A program made the position numbers and the translations under genes. Below the pieces are notes generated by a model, which worked only from the letters and a program-made list of their open reading frames with translations, searched no databases and was not told the origin of the DNA. From the NCBI GenBank assembly GCA_020430445.1, contig JAGQJZ010000021.1, forward strand, positions 1 through 37,969: DNA of 37,969 nucleotides. The letters run 5' to 3'. Of the stretch, positions 1 to 7,873 are shown in pieces (the first letter of the stretch is position 1; each line of letters starts with the position of its first letter). This DNA comes from Nitrospina sp. (GTDB taxonomy: Bacteria > Nitrospinota > Nitrospinia > Nitrospinales > Nitrospinaceae).

Positions 1-53
1 CGCGCCAGAATGCGCTCGATTTCCTTTTCAGATTCCTGCGTAAACGCAAACAT
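1..53 (-). CDS. nuoE: NADH-quinone oxidoreductase subunit E, N-terminal fragment
   Basis: Only the first 17 codons are in the window; the gene continues past the left edge. The start ATG overlaps the nuoD stop by one base (TGATG), the same coupling seen between nuoC and nuoD. The visible peptide begins MFAFTQESEKEIERILAR, which matches the amphipathic start of the 24-kDa thioredoxin-like [2Fe-2S] subunit that sits beside NuoF in the NADH-oxidising arm of complex I. Position directly after nuoD in a nuoABCDE order supports the call. The iron-sulfur cysteines are outside the window, so identity rests on the start peptide and on synteny. Confidence 0.75.
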   Translation of the reverse strand, partial: MFAFTQESEKEIERILA

Positions 54-1255
54 CAGCGGTCCACCTCTCCCATCACAATGTCGATACTGCCGATGATGGC
101 CACCACATCGGCGATGTAGGCGCCTTCCATCATCTTGCACATGCCGGGGATGCCCATGAACGACGGCGCGCGGAGCTTCATGCGCAAGGGGGTGTTGCCG
201 CCGTCGGAGACGATGTAAAACCCGACCTCCCCGCGCGCGCCTTCCGTCGGCACGTAGGTTTCTCCCGCCGGCACCTTGACGCCGTCCGACACCAGCTTGA
301 AGTGGTGGATCAGCGCTTCCATGCTCGTGTGCAGGGTCTTGCGGTCCGGCAGGGACACCTTGTTGTCCGGCAGTTTATAGGGTCCGTCCGGCAGGCGGTC
401 GAGCGCCTGCTTGATGATCTCGCGGCTCTGCCGCATTTCCTCGACCCGTACCCGGTAACGGTCGTAAACGTCGCCTTTTTCCCCGACCGGGACTTCAAAA
501 TCGAATTCGTTGTAACGGCTGTAGGGACGCTGCTTGCGCCAGTCGAAAGGAATGCCCGCGGCGCGCAATACCGGCCCGGACATCGACCAGTTCATCGCGT
601 CTTCCGCGCTCATCACGCCAACCTCCTGGGTGCGGTCGAGCCAGATGGGGTTTTTCGTGAGCAGGCTTTCGTACTCGTCCACCTTGTCCGGAAAATGATC
701 GACAAACTGCCGCACCTTGTCGAGCCATTCCGGGAAACTGTCGAAGGCAACGCCTCCGGGACGGATGTAACTCGTCATCATGCGCACGCCCGAGATCATC
801 TCGTTGAGATCGAGGATCTCCTCGCGCTCGCGCCAGCAGTAGAGGAACACCGTCATCGCGCCGATGTCGAGAGCGTGCGTCCCCAGCCAGATCAAATGCG
901 AGCCGATGCGGCCCAGTTCGCACATGATGACGCGCAGGTAGTCCGCGCGGGGCGGCATCTCATCCAGCCCCAGCAGTTTTTCAACCGTCAGGGAAAACGC
1001 CAGATTGTTCTGCGGGGGGTTCAGGTAATCGAGGCGGTCGGTCATCGGAATACAGTGCACATAGCGCTTGTGCTCGCCCGTCTTCTCGATACCCGTGTGC
1101 AGGAAGCCGATATGCGGCTCGGCCGACTTCACGATCTCGCCGTCCATCTCCAGGACCACGCGGAACACCCCGTGCGTGCTCGGGTGCTGCGGCCCCATGT
1201 TCAGGGTCATCGTGTCCTTGTCGCGCTCGAGGAGCCCCTGTTCGGTGATGGACAT
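53..1255 (-). CDS. nuoD: NADH-quinone oxidoreductase subunit D (49-kDa)
   Basis: This is the 49-kDa subunit of complex I. With NuoB it forms the quinone-reduction site at the base of the hydrophilic arm. The 400-residue product has the family signature GPQHPSTHG at residues 21-29, and the conserved C-terminus ends near MGEVDR. I chose the ATG at 1253-1255 because the downstream peptide aligns with normal NuoD starts and because it overlaps the nuoC stop by one base, a typical translational coupling. An in-frame extension upstream to 1339 would run far into nuoC and has no support. nuoC and nuoD are separate genes here, not the NuoCD fusion of enterobacteria. Confidence 0.97.
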   Translation of the reverse strand: MSITEQGLLERDKDTMTLNMGPQHPSTHGVFRVVLEMDGEIVKSAEPHIGFLHTGIEKTGEHKRYVHCIPMTDRLDYLNPPQNNLAFSLTVEKLLGLDEMPPRADYLRVIMCELGRIGSHLIWLGTHALDIGAMTVFLYCWREREEILDLNEMISGVRMMTSYIRPGGVAFDSFPEWLDKVRQFVDHFPDKVDEYESLLTKNPIWLDRTQEVGVMSAEDAMNWSMSGPVLRAAGIPFDWRKQRPYSRYNEFDFEVPVGEKGDVYDRYRVRVEEMRQSREIIKQALDRLPDGPYKLPDNKVSLPDRKTLHTSMEALIHHFKLVSDGVKVPAGETYVPTEGARGEVGFYIVSDGGNTPLRMKLRAPSFMGIPGMCKMMEGAYIADVVAIIGSIDIVMGEVDR

Positions 1256-1794
1256 CAATCCTCCGTCTCGTATTCCGGCTTGGACTTGACCAGTTCCGCC
1301 TTGTGGTCGGCGTTGTGCGAGAAGGCGATGTCCTCCCACACCAGCGGGTAGTCCTTTTTAAGCGGGTGCCCTTCCCAGTCGTCGGGCATGATCAGGCGTC
1401 TCAGATCCGGATGGCCGGTGATTTCAAAACCGAACATATCGAACATTTCCCGTTCGGGAAACAGCGCCCCCTTCCACAGGTCGGAGACCGTGGGCACTTT
1501 CGGCTCGTCTTCATCCAGCCCGACCCGCACGCGAACCGTGTGGTTCTGCGTCAGCGAATGCAGTTCGTAAACCGCTTCGAACCGGGGCTCCCGGTCCTCT
1601 TCCAGGTAATCCACCCCGGTGGTCTGCGAAAGGTAATTGCACTCCATGGCCGGATCGTTTTTCAGGTACTCGGCCACCTGGCGCCAGGATTCCGGCGTCG
1701 TGTGCAGCACCGCGTCTCCCAGCACCACCTCGGCGGAAGTCAGGGCATCGCCCAGGTCGGTTTTGGCTTTTTCAACAAGTTCCTCGTGCTTCAT
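1255..1794 (-). CDS. nuoC: NADH-quinone oxidoreductase subunit C (30-kDa)
   Basis: This is the 30-kDa peripheral-arm subunit of complex I, 179 residues, within the usual range for a free-standing NuoC. Near the C-terminus it has the family block GHPLKKDYPL followed by an acidic tail. Just before that comes the EREMFDMFGFEITGHPDLRR region, which is highly conserved in NuoC/NDUFS3. It lies 12 bp after nuoB, and its stop overlaps the nuoD start by one base, so it is part of the same minus-strand transcript. NuoC carries no cofactor; it packs against NuoD and NuoB. Nothing unusual is visible. Confidence 0.96.
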   Translation of the reverse strand: MKHEELVEKAKTDLGDALTSAEVVLGDAVLHTTPESWRQVAEYLKNDPAMECNYLSQTTGVDYLEEDREPRFEAVYELHSLTQNHTVRVRVGLDEDEPKVPTVSDLWKGALFPEREMFDMFGFEITGHPDLRRLIMPDDWEGHPLKKDYPLVWEDIAFSHNADHKAELVKSKPEYETED

Positions 1795-1806
1795 CGACGC
1801 CTCGGC

Positions 1807-2391
1807 TCAAGCCACTTTCTTGCGTGAACGGGGAGTTCCCGCCTCGTTCATGATTTTTTCCTGGAGCTTGATGATGCCGTAAATCAGCGCCTCCGGTCCC
1901 GGCGGGCACCCCGGCACGTAAACATCCACCGGCACCACGCGGTCGACGCCCTGCACGATGGCGTAGTTATTGAAAATACCGCCGCAGGAGGAACAGGCCC
2001 CCATCGCCATGACCCATTTGGGCTCGGGCATCTGGTCGTAGATCAGCTTGAGCACCGGGGCCATTTTCTGTGAAACACGGCCGGAGACGATCATCAGGTC
2101 CGCCTGCCGGGGCGAGGCGCGGAACACCTCGGCGCCGAAGCGCGCCGCGTCCCAGCGGCTGTTGGCCATGGCCATCATTTCGATGGCGCAGCAGGCCAGG
2201 CCGAAGGTGGCCGGCCAGAGGGCGTTTTTCTGCGCCCAGCCGATGACTTTTCCGAGCTTGGTGGTCAATATACTGTCGTACATCGCGCCCGAATACTGGG
2301 CATCGAACGCCGCCAGTTCATCCTGAACATTCTTCTTCAGGTCTTCAATTTTTTCGTCAAAAATGTGCGCCGCTTCTTCTATCAATCCCAT
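1807..2391 (-). CDS. nuoB: NADH-quinone oxidoreductase subunit B (PSST, N2 cluster)
   Basis: NuoB carries the terminal [4Fe-4S] cluster N2, which passes electrons to quinone. In the 194-residue product all four ligands are visible: adjacent Cys67-Cys68 in LACCAIE, Cys133 in GACSSCGG, and Cys162 in [10 protein letters not shown] chose the ATG at 2389-2391 rather than an in-frame TTG at 2410-2412 because a GGGGAGG Shine-Dalgarno sequence lies about 7 bp upstream of the ATG. This start overlaps the 3' end of nuoA by 10 bp, suggesting translational coupling. The N-terminal 40 residues are a little longer than in compact NuoB proteins and predicted helical. Confidence 0.97.
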   Translation of the reverse strand: MGLIEEAAHIFDEKIEDLKKNVQDELAAFDAQYSGAMYDSILTTKLGKVIGWAQKNALWPATFGLACCAIEMMAMANSRWDAARFGAEVFRASPRQADLMIVSGRVSQKMAPVLKLIYDQMPEPKWVMAMGACSSCGGIFNNYAIVQGVDRVVPVDVYVPGCPPGPEALIYGIIKLQEKIMNEAGTPRSRKKVA

Positions 2392-2735
2392 TCCAATCCT
2401 CCCCGTCCCCAAATATAGACGTAAGCGATGGCTAGAATCACGATAAAGACCAGCATTTCAATGAGTCCAAAGATTTTCAGCTGGTCGAGGGCAACCGCCC
2501 AGGGATACATGAACACCACTTCAATATCGAAGATGATGAACAGCATCGCGATGGTGGCGAACCGGACCGGAAACCGGCCTTTCGCCTCTTCGGAAGGCAA
2601 CATCCCGCATTCGTAGGGGATCAGTTTCTGCGCGGTGGGTTTGCGTGGTCCCAGGATGGTGGACAGGATGAGAATCCCGGCGATAACCGCCAGGGCCACG
2701 AGAGCAAAAACACCAATGAATAAATACTCGCTCAA
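2382..2735 (-). CDS. nuoA: NADH-quinone oxidoreductase subunit A
   Basis: This is a membrane-arm subunit of complex I at the junction with the hydrophilic arm. The 117-residue product has three transmembrane helices (about residues 4-27, 57-80 and 90-110), the YECG motif at 41-44 in the long loop lining the quinone channel, and FDIE at 69-72. The start is inferred to be TTG at 2733-2735. This gives the standard (M)SEYLFIGVF start and sits 8 nt after a TAGGAGA ribosome-binding site. A reading from 2852 would add 39 residues with no NuoA resemblance. nuoA is the first gene of the operon; its leader is the 2736-2950 region. Confidence 0.94.
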   Translation of the reverse strand: MSEYLFIGVFALVALAVIAGILILSTILGPRKPTAQKLIPYECGMLPSEEAKGRFPVRFATIAMLFIIFDIEVVFMYPWAVALDQLKIFGLIEMLVFIVILAIAYVYIWGRGGLEWD

Positions 2736-3198
2736 GAGCCGGTCTCCTACTGGCCAGGAGAAGGTTTTATTGAGGCCCCTCCAAGAACTCGAAATTGCTC
2801 CCCGTAACTCGCAGGCCCAAAGAAAACAAGGTCCGCTCGCCGCCAGGGACAACTCCTAGAGGTACCCTTTATAACCCCTTCCGGGTTGCCGGGGGGCCGT
2901 TGCCTTTCTGTTGTTCCCGCCTTTAAATACCTCAAGGCAAAGGGAGCCAAACTATTTTACCATCAACGGTAAACAGCCAACGACCCGGTAATCGAATTGG
3001 CGATTATATGCGGCCCCTGTACCCCTGTCAATTCCTGTTTTGGCTGGCCATAAGTCAGGAAAAAACAGGCTTTGCGGGGCTTTTCACGTTTGTTTTGAGG
3101 ACAATGGCCCCACGCCGGGAGGGATCGCCGGAAAACGGCGGGGGGCTTTTCTGTACGCGCCTTACAGACGCGAACACAAAACGGAGTGAAGCCGGCGG
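2736..3198. other. 463-bp intergenic region: nuo operon leader, no gene seen
   Basis: This is the only gap above 300 bp. I see no convincing gene; a 73-codon plus-strand frame at 3008-3229 has atypical composition and overlaps the next gene. The half near nuoA should hold the operon promoter and a leader of roughly 180 nt. Visible structure includes a TTTACC-N6-GGTAAA inverted repeat at 2956-2973, a TTGCCTT/AAGGCAA inverted repeat (2900-2906 and 2934-2940), and CCTGTTTT/AAAACAGG arms at 3034-3041 and 3062-3069. None is followed by a clear T-run on the minus strand, so I do not call a terminator for the 3199-4548 gene. Confidence 0.6.
2922..2950 (-). promoter_or_regulatory. Candidate sigma-70 promoter for nuoABCDE
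   Basis: On the minus strand, TTGGCT (2945-2950) is followed by a 17-bp spacer and TTTAAA (2922-2927). Each hexamer matches the consensus at four of six positions. The TTTACC-N6-GGTAAA inverted repeat at 2956-2973 lies immediately upstream and could be an operator. Match quality is modest and the assignment is inference from position only. Confidence 0.25.
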
Positions 3199-4548
3199 CT
3201 ATTCGGGATATTCAACGTGCAGGCGGTAGATCAACCCCAGGGGATTGTCTTCCGGAACATTGGCGTTCGGCTTGGCGTAATTGAGCACCTCAAACTCGAC
3301 GGTGTTTTCTCCATCCACCAGATGCCCCCCAAGGTGCACCGTGAAGGGGTCGGCAAAATCAGCCCCGCCGAATTCCTGACTGAGCGCCTTGCCGTTGACC
3401 GTGAGGTGGCAGGTGTCGTCCGCCCGGACAAACAGGTCGCCGCGAACGATCCGCGACGCCTTGCCCTTGGGCAGGTTGAAGGTCTGCCGGAACCGGTAGC
3501 GCCCTCCGGTGATGGCGCTCTCCAGCGTGGGTTCTTCCCGGTAGGATACCCACTGCGCGCCCTTGATCGCCTTCCAGCGGCCGTTCATCTTGCACAGTAT
3601 GGAGGGGCCCCATTTGCCGGTTTCCGGGTCCAGCACCTCGGTTCCGGAACCACTGGCAAGCACCAGCGCCCGCGTGCGCTCTTCCGCCCCGGTCACCGAG
3701 GACGAGAGGACCGGCCGGCTTTCGTGCCACATGATCTCGGCCAGTTCCTGGTACTGCTCGAACAACCCTCCGCGCTTCGGCGTCAAAAGCATGCTGGGCC
3801 GCTGGTGGCTCTTGCCCAGATACGGTCCGATATCCGCGATGATCAGCCCCGTCAGGTCGGACGGGTCGATGGAAATAAAGGAATGCGACGGGATGGTCTT
3901 GTAGGTGTGAACCTGGAATTTCCCCTTGTTGGGACTTTTGATGTCGCCGAGTTCTTCCTCCAGTTTCTGAAACAGCAACAGTGAGGTTTTGATCTCATTT
4001 AAAAACGTCGCCTTGCCGCCGATCTGCCGGGTGATGATTTCCACAACCTCGGAATCCGGGTCCATGACCAGCAGGCGGACGTGGATCCCCTGCATGATTT
4101 TCTGCCTGAGCAGGTCGCGGCTTCCCGTGGAGATCGAAAGCAGGGACGAGCCCCCGATAAAAATTTCTTTTTTAACGTTGCGGAACAGGTCTTCGAAGTT
4201 GTGCGCGTGCCCCAGCTCCGAGCGGTTCTTATAGATACCGCGCACCCCCAGCCGGACGGCGTCGGGATTGACGATCTCCTGCAGGGCGTCCTTGTATTCA
4301 TTAAAGGTCAACTCGCGCAGGAACAACTCGTACCCGAGCGAAACCACGCCGATCATGGAAATCAGCAGGGAAAACTCCTTGGCCGGGTGGAGCCAGATGC
4401 TGTGCTTGTCGAGAAACATGTCGGCGCTGATGTAGGCCGTCATGCCCACCCCGAAAATGACCAGGGCCAGAAACATGACCCGGTCCCGTATCCAGGTGCG
4501 GAGCGCGGGCCCCCGCCCTCGCGGCTTGATTTCTACTTGCTGCGTCAT
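3199..4548 (-). CDS. Membrane protein with PLD-like region and C-terminal beta-sandwich
   Basis: This 449-residue protein is not one I recognise as a named family. Two transmembrane helices lie at about residues 23-40 and 57-76. Residues 95-285 resemble the alpha/beta core of phospholipase-D-like or DUF5919-like sensor modules (strands KKEIFIGGSSLLSIS, HVRLLVMDPDS, LTGLIIADIG). No complete HxKxxxxD catalytic motif is present; the nearest is SHSFISIDPSD at 221-231, with Ser in place of Lys. Residues 290-449 look like an all-beta carbohydrate-binding sandwich (LFVRADDTCHLTVNGKAL, then ENTVEFEVLNYA). It lies 110 bp downstream of the VWA gene on the same strand and is probably co-transcribed. A non-catalytic membrane sensor is plausible; function unknown. 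Confidence 0.85.
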   Translation of the reverse strand: MTQQVEIKPRGRGPALRTWIRDRVMFLALVIFGVGMTAYISADMFLDKHSIWLHPAKEFSLLISMIGVVSLGYELFLRELTFNEYKDALQEIVNPDAVRLGVRGIYKNRSELGHAHNFEDLFRNVKKEIFIGGSSLLSISTGSRDLLRQKIMQGIHVRLLVMDPDSEVVEIITRQIGGKATFLNEIKTSLLLFQKLEEELGDIKSPNKGKFQVHTYKTIPSHSFISIDPSDLTGLIIADIGPYLGKSHQRPSMLLTPKRGGLFEQYQELAEIMWHESRPVLSSSVTGAEERTRALVLASGSGTEVLDPETGKWGPSILCKMNGRWKAIKGAQWVSYREEPTLESAITGGRYRFRQTFNLPKGKASRIVRGDLFVRADDTCHLTVNGKALSQEFGGADFADPFTVHLGGHLVDGENTVEFEVLNYAKPNANVPEDNPLGLIYRLHVEYPE

Positions 4549-4658
4549 TTCACCTCAAAAATGTTCAAATGGACAAAAAACGGAGACAGGTTACCGGAAT
4601 CCCCCGCGGGGCACAAGACAGGAAAATGCACCGGCATCAAGAGAATCCAGGGGAACAA

Positions 4659-6962
4659 TCAGCTCAGGCCGGACTTGCGGCGTATCCACCATTCCGCCGT
4701 CAGAAAGAAGAGGAGGAGTCCGTAGGACCACCAACTGTCCCAGAGCGACAGCGCCCGGCTGTTTATTTTGACCTCGTAGTCCGGGTTGGGGAACGTCAGG
4801 TTTTCTATCCTGGCGGACTGGCTCAAAGACCGGTGCATTCCCCCCACGGTCGCGTCGGCGAGTGTTTTCATCAAACCGGGATTGGCCTGCGGCCTTTCAA
4901 ATTCCGTCGTCGGGCTGAACACGGTGAACCGCGTCTCGCGCCGGGAAGAAATCCCTTCGCCGGAATCCAGCAGGACTTCCGCCGTATAAAACCCTTCCGC
5001 CGGAGGAGTAAACTCATACCGCCCTTCGCCGTTTTCGTCCAGGACCTGTTCTTCATTGACCCATTCCCGGCCTTCGGGGATGGAACGAACGATGATCCGC
5101 GCTTTCTGGTTGGCGCGGGGATTGTAGTCCGGAGCCAGCGAACGGAAATGCATCAAAACTTTTTCGTCTTCCCAGTAATGGTCTTTTCCCGTTTCCACCT
5201 GCAGAGGGTCCATCTGCGGGTCCCGGGTCATCCAGGCGATCACGTTCTCCCAGAATTTCTGGTAATAACGGCCGCTGCCACCCTGCCCCACGCGCAGGAA
5301 GTTCCAGTTCCACAGCATGTCGGTGGCGATCACCATGCTGCGGCCCTCGCCGAAGCGGCGCGTGGCGAGCACGGGCGTGGAGGCCACCTTGGCCGCGTCC
5401 TGCGCCGCCAGCACCTGCGCGCCTTCCACCGGGATCAATCCGGTATTGCGCCCGTTGATGGGCGGCATGGAATCCCACACTTCGCGGTTGCGCGCTTCAT
5501 CCTTTTCCAGTTGCAGGATGGGGTGCCGGAACAGCCCCGGCACCAGTTGCGCGCGAAACTCTTCGTTGGAAAACCACTGGGTGTTGCGGTCCATTCTGAC
5601 GGGCAGGATGTCTTCGACCGGAGTCCGCTGATACTCGCCGGACTGGAAGGAGAGGTCGCCGCCGATCATCAGAAAAGCGCCGCCCTTTTCGACGAACGAC
5701 TTGATGTTCGTCAGGTACTTGCGGTCGATGAACGGCTTGAAACGGAAGTTGTGGAAAATCACCAGGTCGAAGGAACTGAGGTAATCGGTGAACAGCAGGT
5801 TCGAGGGAAACGGAATCAGGCTCAACTCCTGCGTCGAGGCCATGACATCGTCCGTGAGGGTGCGGAGAATGAAAAAAGACAGCAGGTCGACTTTCGGGTT
5901 GTTGGCCAGAACCTCGCGCAGAAAACGGGAGTCCCACGACGGCCGCCCGTTGAGGTGCAGGACGCGGATGCGGTCGCGCACCACGTTGATCTGGAAATGC
6001 GCCTGGTTGTTGACTTCCACCGCCTCACCGGCGAACACCGGCATCGACAGGGTGTAAAAGCGCTTGCCGGTGGTGCCCGGAGTGAAATTCAATTCCACCT
6101 GGTACCGTTCCTGGCCCGGCTTCAGGTTGAGGATGCGCGAGGCATGAATTTTGTTGCCTTCCTTCAGCACCACCGAAACGCTGCGGGCCCCCATATTGGT
6201 GGCGTTGATCGTCGCCGTCAGGTTGAGCGGCTGGTGCACGAATCCGAAATCGCTCACCTCCACCCGGGGAATACCGAGGTCCTTCACCCCGCCCGGGTCC
6301 CCGGCGGTGTAGGTGTACAGGGGACCGTCGAAGCCGGACATCAGGCCGGACATTTCGGGCGACAACTGGTCGCCTTCCTGCGAAAGGTCGGCGCCGTCCG
6401 AAAGCAGGATCATCCCCTGCAGGGACTTTCCCTCGTAGCGCTTCTGCAGTTCGGTGAAGACGCCCGGAAAGTCCGTGTTCAATCCGCGGGGACGGTACCC
6501 CGAGACGATCTTCTCGCGCGACACGGGGGTGAGCCGGTCGGAGAAAAAATAATAATCCACCTGATGGGTCTGCTTCAGCCGTTCGAAAAAGTCGCCGCTC
6601 TGTTCGATGGCGTCCCGGATCAACTGCATGCGGGGCAACCCATCCGGAAAGGTTTTGACTCCCAGGCTTTTGCTGTCGTCGATCAGGACCGCCACCGCAT
6701 TGCGCTGGGGCAACACGTGCTTCAGTTCAATGCGGGGCTGCAGGGTGACGAGCAGCAGCAAAACCAGCGCCGTGATCCTGAGGCTGAACAACAGGATTTT
6801 TTTCCGGGTGGACAACAGGCGCGACAGGCTGAACCAGAAAAACCAGAGCGTCAGGGGAAACAGGACCGCCAGGATCAGGACCGGCCACAGGGCGTCGCCG
6901 GAACTCCAGTGCAGTTCCCAGGCGTTGTAATCCTCCATGCCCAGCCAGGATAAAATAGTCAC
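4659..6962 (-). CDS. Membrane VWA / glutamine-amidotransferase-like protein (Bat/MoxR-associated type)
   Basis: This 767-residue protein has two N-terminal transmembrane helices (about 26-45 and 57-74). A von Willebrand A domain follows with intact metal-site residues: DDSKS at 95-99 (DxSxS), Thr163, and SDGAD at 188-192. Next come Ig-like strands (about 235-330), a class-I glutamine-amidotransferase-like fold (about 330-580) with no obvious catalytic Cys triad, a further beta region, and a C-terminal helix (about 744-761). This is the architecture of large membrane proteins found with DUF58, BatA and MoxR ATPases. It overlaps the upstream DUF4159 gene by 4 bp (ATGA), so the two are co-translated. 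Likely role: metal-dependent assembly of an envelope complex; the client is unknown. Confidence 0.88.
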   Translation of the reverse strand: MTILSWLGMEDYNAWELHWSSGDALWPVLILAVLFPLTLWFFWFSLSRLLSTRKKILLFSLRITALVLLLLVTLQPRIELKHVLPQRNAVAVLIDDSKSLGVKTFPDGLPRMQLIRDAIEQSGDFFERLKQTHQVDYYFFSDRLTPVSREKIVSGYRPRGLNTDFPGVFTELQKRYEGKSLQGMILLSDGADLSQEGDQLSPEMSGLMSGFDGPLYTYTAGDPGGVKDLGIPRVEVSDFGFVHQPLNLTATINATNMGARSVSVVLKEGNKIHASRILNLKPGQERYQVELNFTPGTTGKRFYTLSMPVFAGEAVEVNNQAHFQINVVRDRIRVLHLNGRPSWDSRFLREVLANNPKVDLLSFFILRTLTDDVMASTQELSLIPFPSNLLFTDYLSSFDLVIFHNFRFKPFIDRKYLTNIKSFVEKGGAFLMIGGDLSFQSGEYQRTPVEDILPVRMDRNTQWFSNEEFRAQLVPGLFRHPILQLEKDEARNREVWDSMPPINGRNTGLIPVEGAQVLAAQDAAKVASTPVLATRRFGEGRSMVIATDMLWNWNFLRVGQGGSGRYYQKFWENVIAWMTRDPQMDPLQVETGKDHYWEDEKVLMHFRSLAPDYNPRANQKARIIVRSIPEGREWVNEEQVLDENGEGRYEFTPPAEGFYTAEVLLDSGEGISSRRETRFTVFSPTTEFERPQANPGLMKTLADATVGGMHRSLSQSARIENLTFPNPDYEVKINSRALSLWDSWWSYGLLLFFLTAEWWIRRKSGLS

Positions 6963-7762
6963 CGCGAGTTGTACCTCTTGAGCCGTTCCAGAATGGTTGG
7001 CAGATGGACCAGGTCTTTCTTGTAATCCAGGGTGAGCGAATACATGATGATGTTCACTCCCAGACGGATGCTCTGGGTCCTCTGCTTGGGGCCGCTCCCG
7101 ACCATGTCGTAATTCCAGTGGCCCAGTTTGTTTTTGGACCAGGCCCCGCCGAGGTCGTTGCTCGAATACACGATCACCGTCTTGCCTTTCAGCGTGATCC
7201 CTTCCAGATAGGGATTGACCTGCACCCGGCCCGCCACGTCGTTGATCAGGTAAAACGAGCGGAATATGGAATGGTCCTTATCGATTTTCTGCAGCGGGGT
7301 GTGGGGAAACAGGTCCTCGATCATGCCGCGCACCGAAGCGTCGAAACCGGAGTTGGGCTGCGCCGAGTTGTCGTCGATCAGCAGGAAACCGCCGTAGTTG
7401 AGATAATCGCGGAGGGCCTTGATTTCCTCCCGGCTGAACGGTTCAAACGTTTCCGTCCCGCCCATGTACAGAAACGGGTGGCGGAACAGGCGGGAATCGG
7501 TCAGACCGAACTCCACCGGGTCCCGGCTCACTTCGACCGACGTGCGCTTGGCCACCTGCGCCAGCAGGCTCTCGATGGCCTGGGGACGCGGATTGAATTT
7601 GCCGCCACGGTACTGGACCTGCGGAATGGACAATTTGGAGGCGTCGCCGATGGCCCCGGCCTCCCCGCCCGCAACCAGCAGACAACACCCCAGCACCATC
7701 TGCACGAACCGGCGGAAAGGTCTGGAGTTCGACTTTGCCCTGTAACAGGAATATCTCTTCAT
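6959..7762 (-). CDS. DUF4159 family exported protein
   Basis: The 267-residue product begins with a basic segment and a hydrophobic helix (about residues 21-36, ending near GGEAGAIG), read as a signal peptide or anchor. The rest has the DUF4159 / ThuA-like flavodoxin fold: VQYRGGKFNPRP, then FLYMGGTETFEPFSREEI, LNYGGFLLIDD and VIVYSSNDLGGAW. These proteins sit next to membrane VWA proteins in Bat/MoxR-type operons, as here (4-bp overlap with the next gene). DUF58 and MoxR genes normally nearby are absent from the window. It is transcribed divergently from the PhnW-like gene. Function in the family is not established; an envelope role is inferred. Confidence 0.87.
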   Translation of the reverse strand: MKRYSCYRAKSNSRPFRRFVQMVLGCCLLVAGGEAGAIGDASKLSIPQVQYRGGKFNPRPQAIESLLAQVAKRTSVEVSRDPVEFGLTDSRLFRHPFLYMGGTETFEPFSREEIKALRDYLNYGGFLLIDDNSAQPNSGFDASVRGMIEDLFPHTPLQKIDKDHSIFRSFYLINDVAGRVQVNPYLEGITLKGKTVIVYSSNDLGGAWSKNKLGHWNYDMVGSGPKQRTQSIRLGVNIIMYSLTLDYKKDLVHLPTILERLKRYNSR

Positions 7763-7813
7763 ATTCGTTTATTCTACCAAATCCGGCACCACACCGCTTT
7801 AATGGAAAATGTT

Positions 7814-7842
7814 TTGCCCCCATGATTTTGCTGAGTTAGACT
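7814..7842 (+). promoter_or_regulatory. Candidate promoter for the PhnW-like operon
   Basis: TTGCCC (7814-7819), a 17-bp spacer and TAGACT (7837-7842), each four of six to consensus, end 31 bp before the start codon in the 111-bp divergent gap. Weak evidence, based on spacing and position. Confidence 0.25.
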
Positions 7843-7873
7843 GATCCGCATTATCAACGAAACTGAGAACTGA

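Noticed and set aside
3008..3229. A 73-codon plus-strand frame in the nuo leader gap
   Set aside because: No ribosome-binding site, unusual composition, and its end overlaps the 3' end of the 3199-4548 gene.
4569..6953. A 794-codon plus-strand frame opposite the VWA gene
   Set aside because: Same antisense artefact; the minus strand encodes a recognisable VWA domain with metal-site residues.
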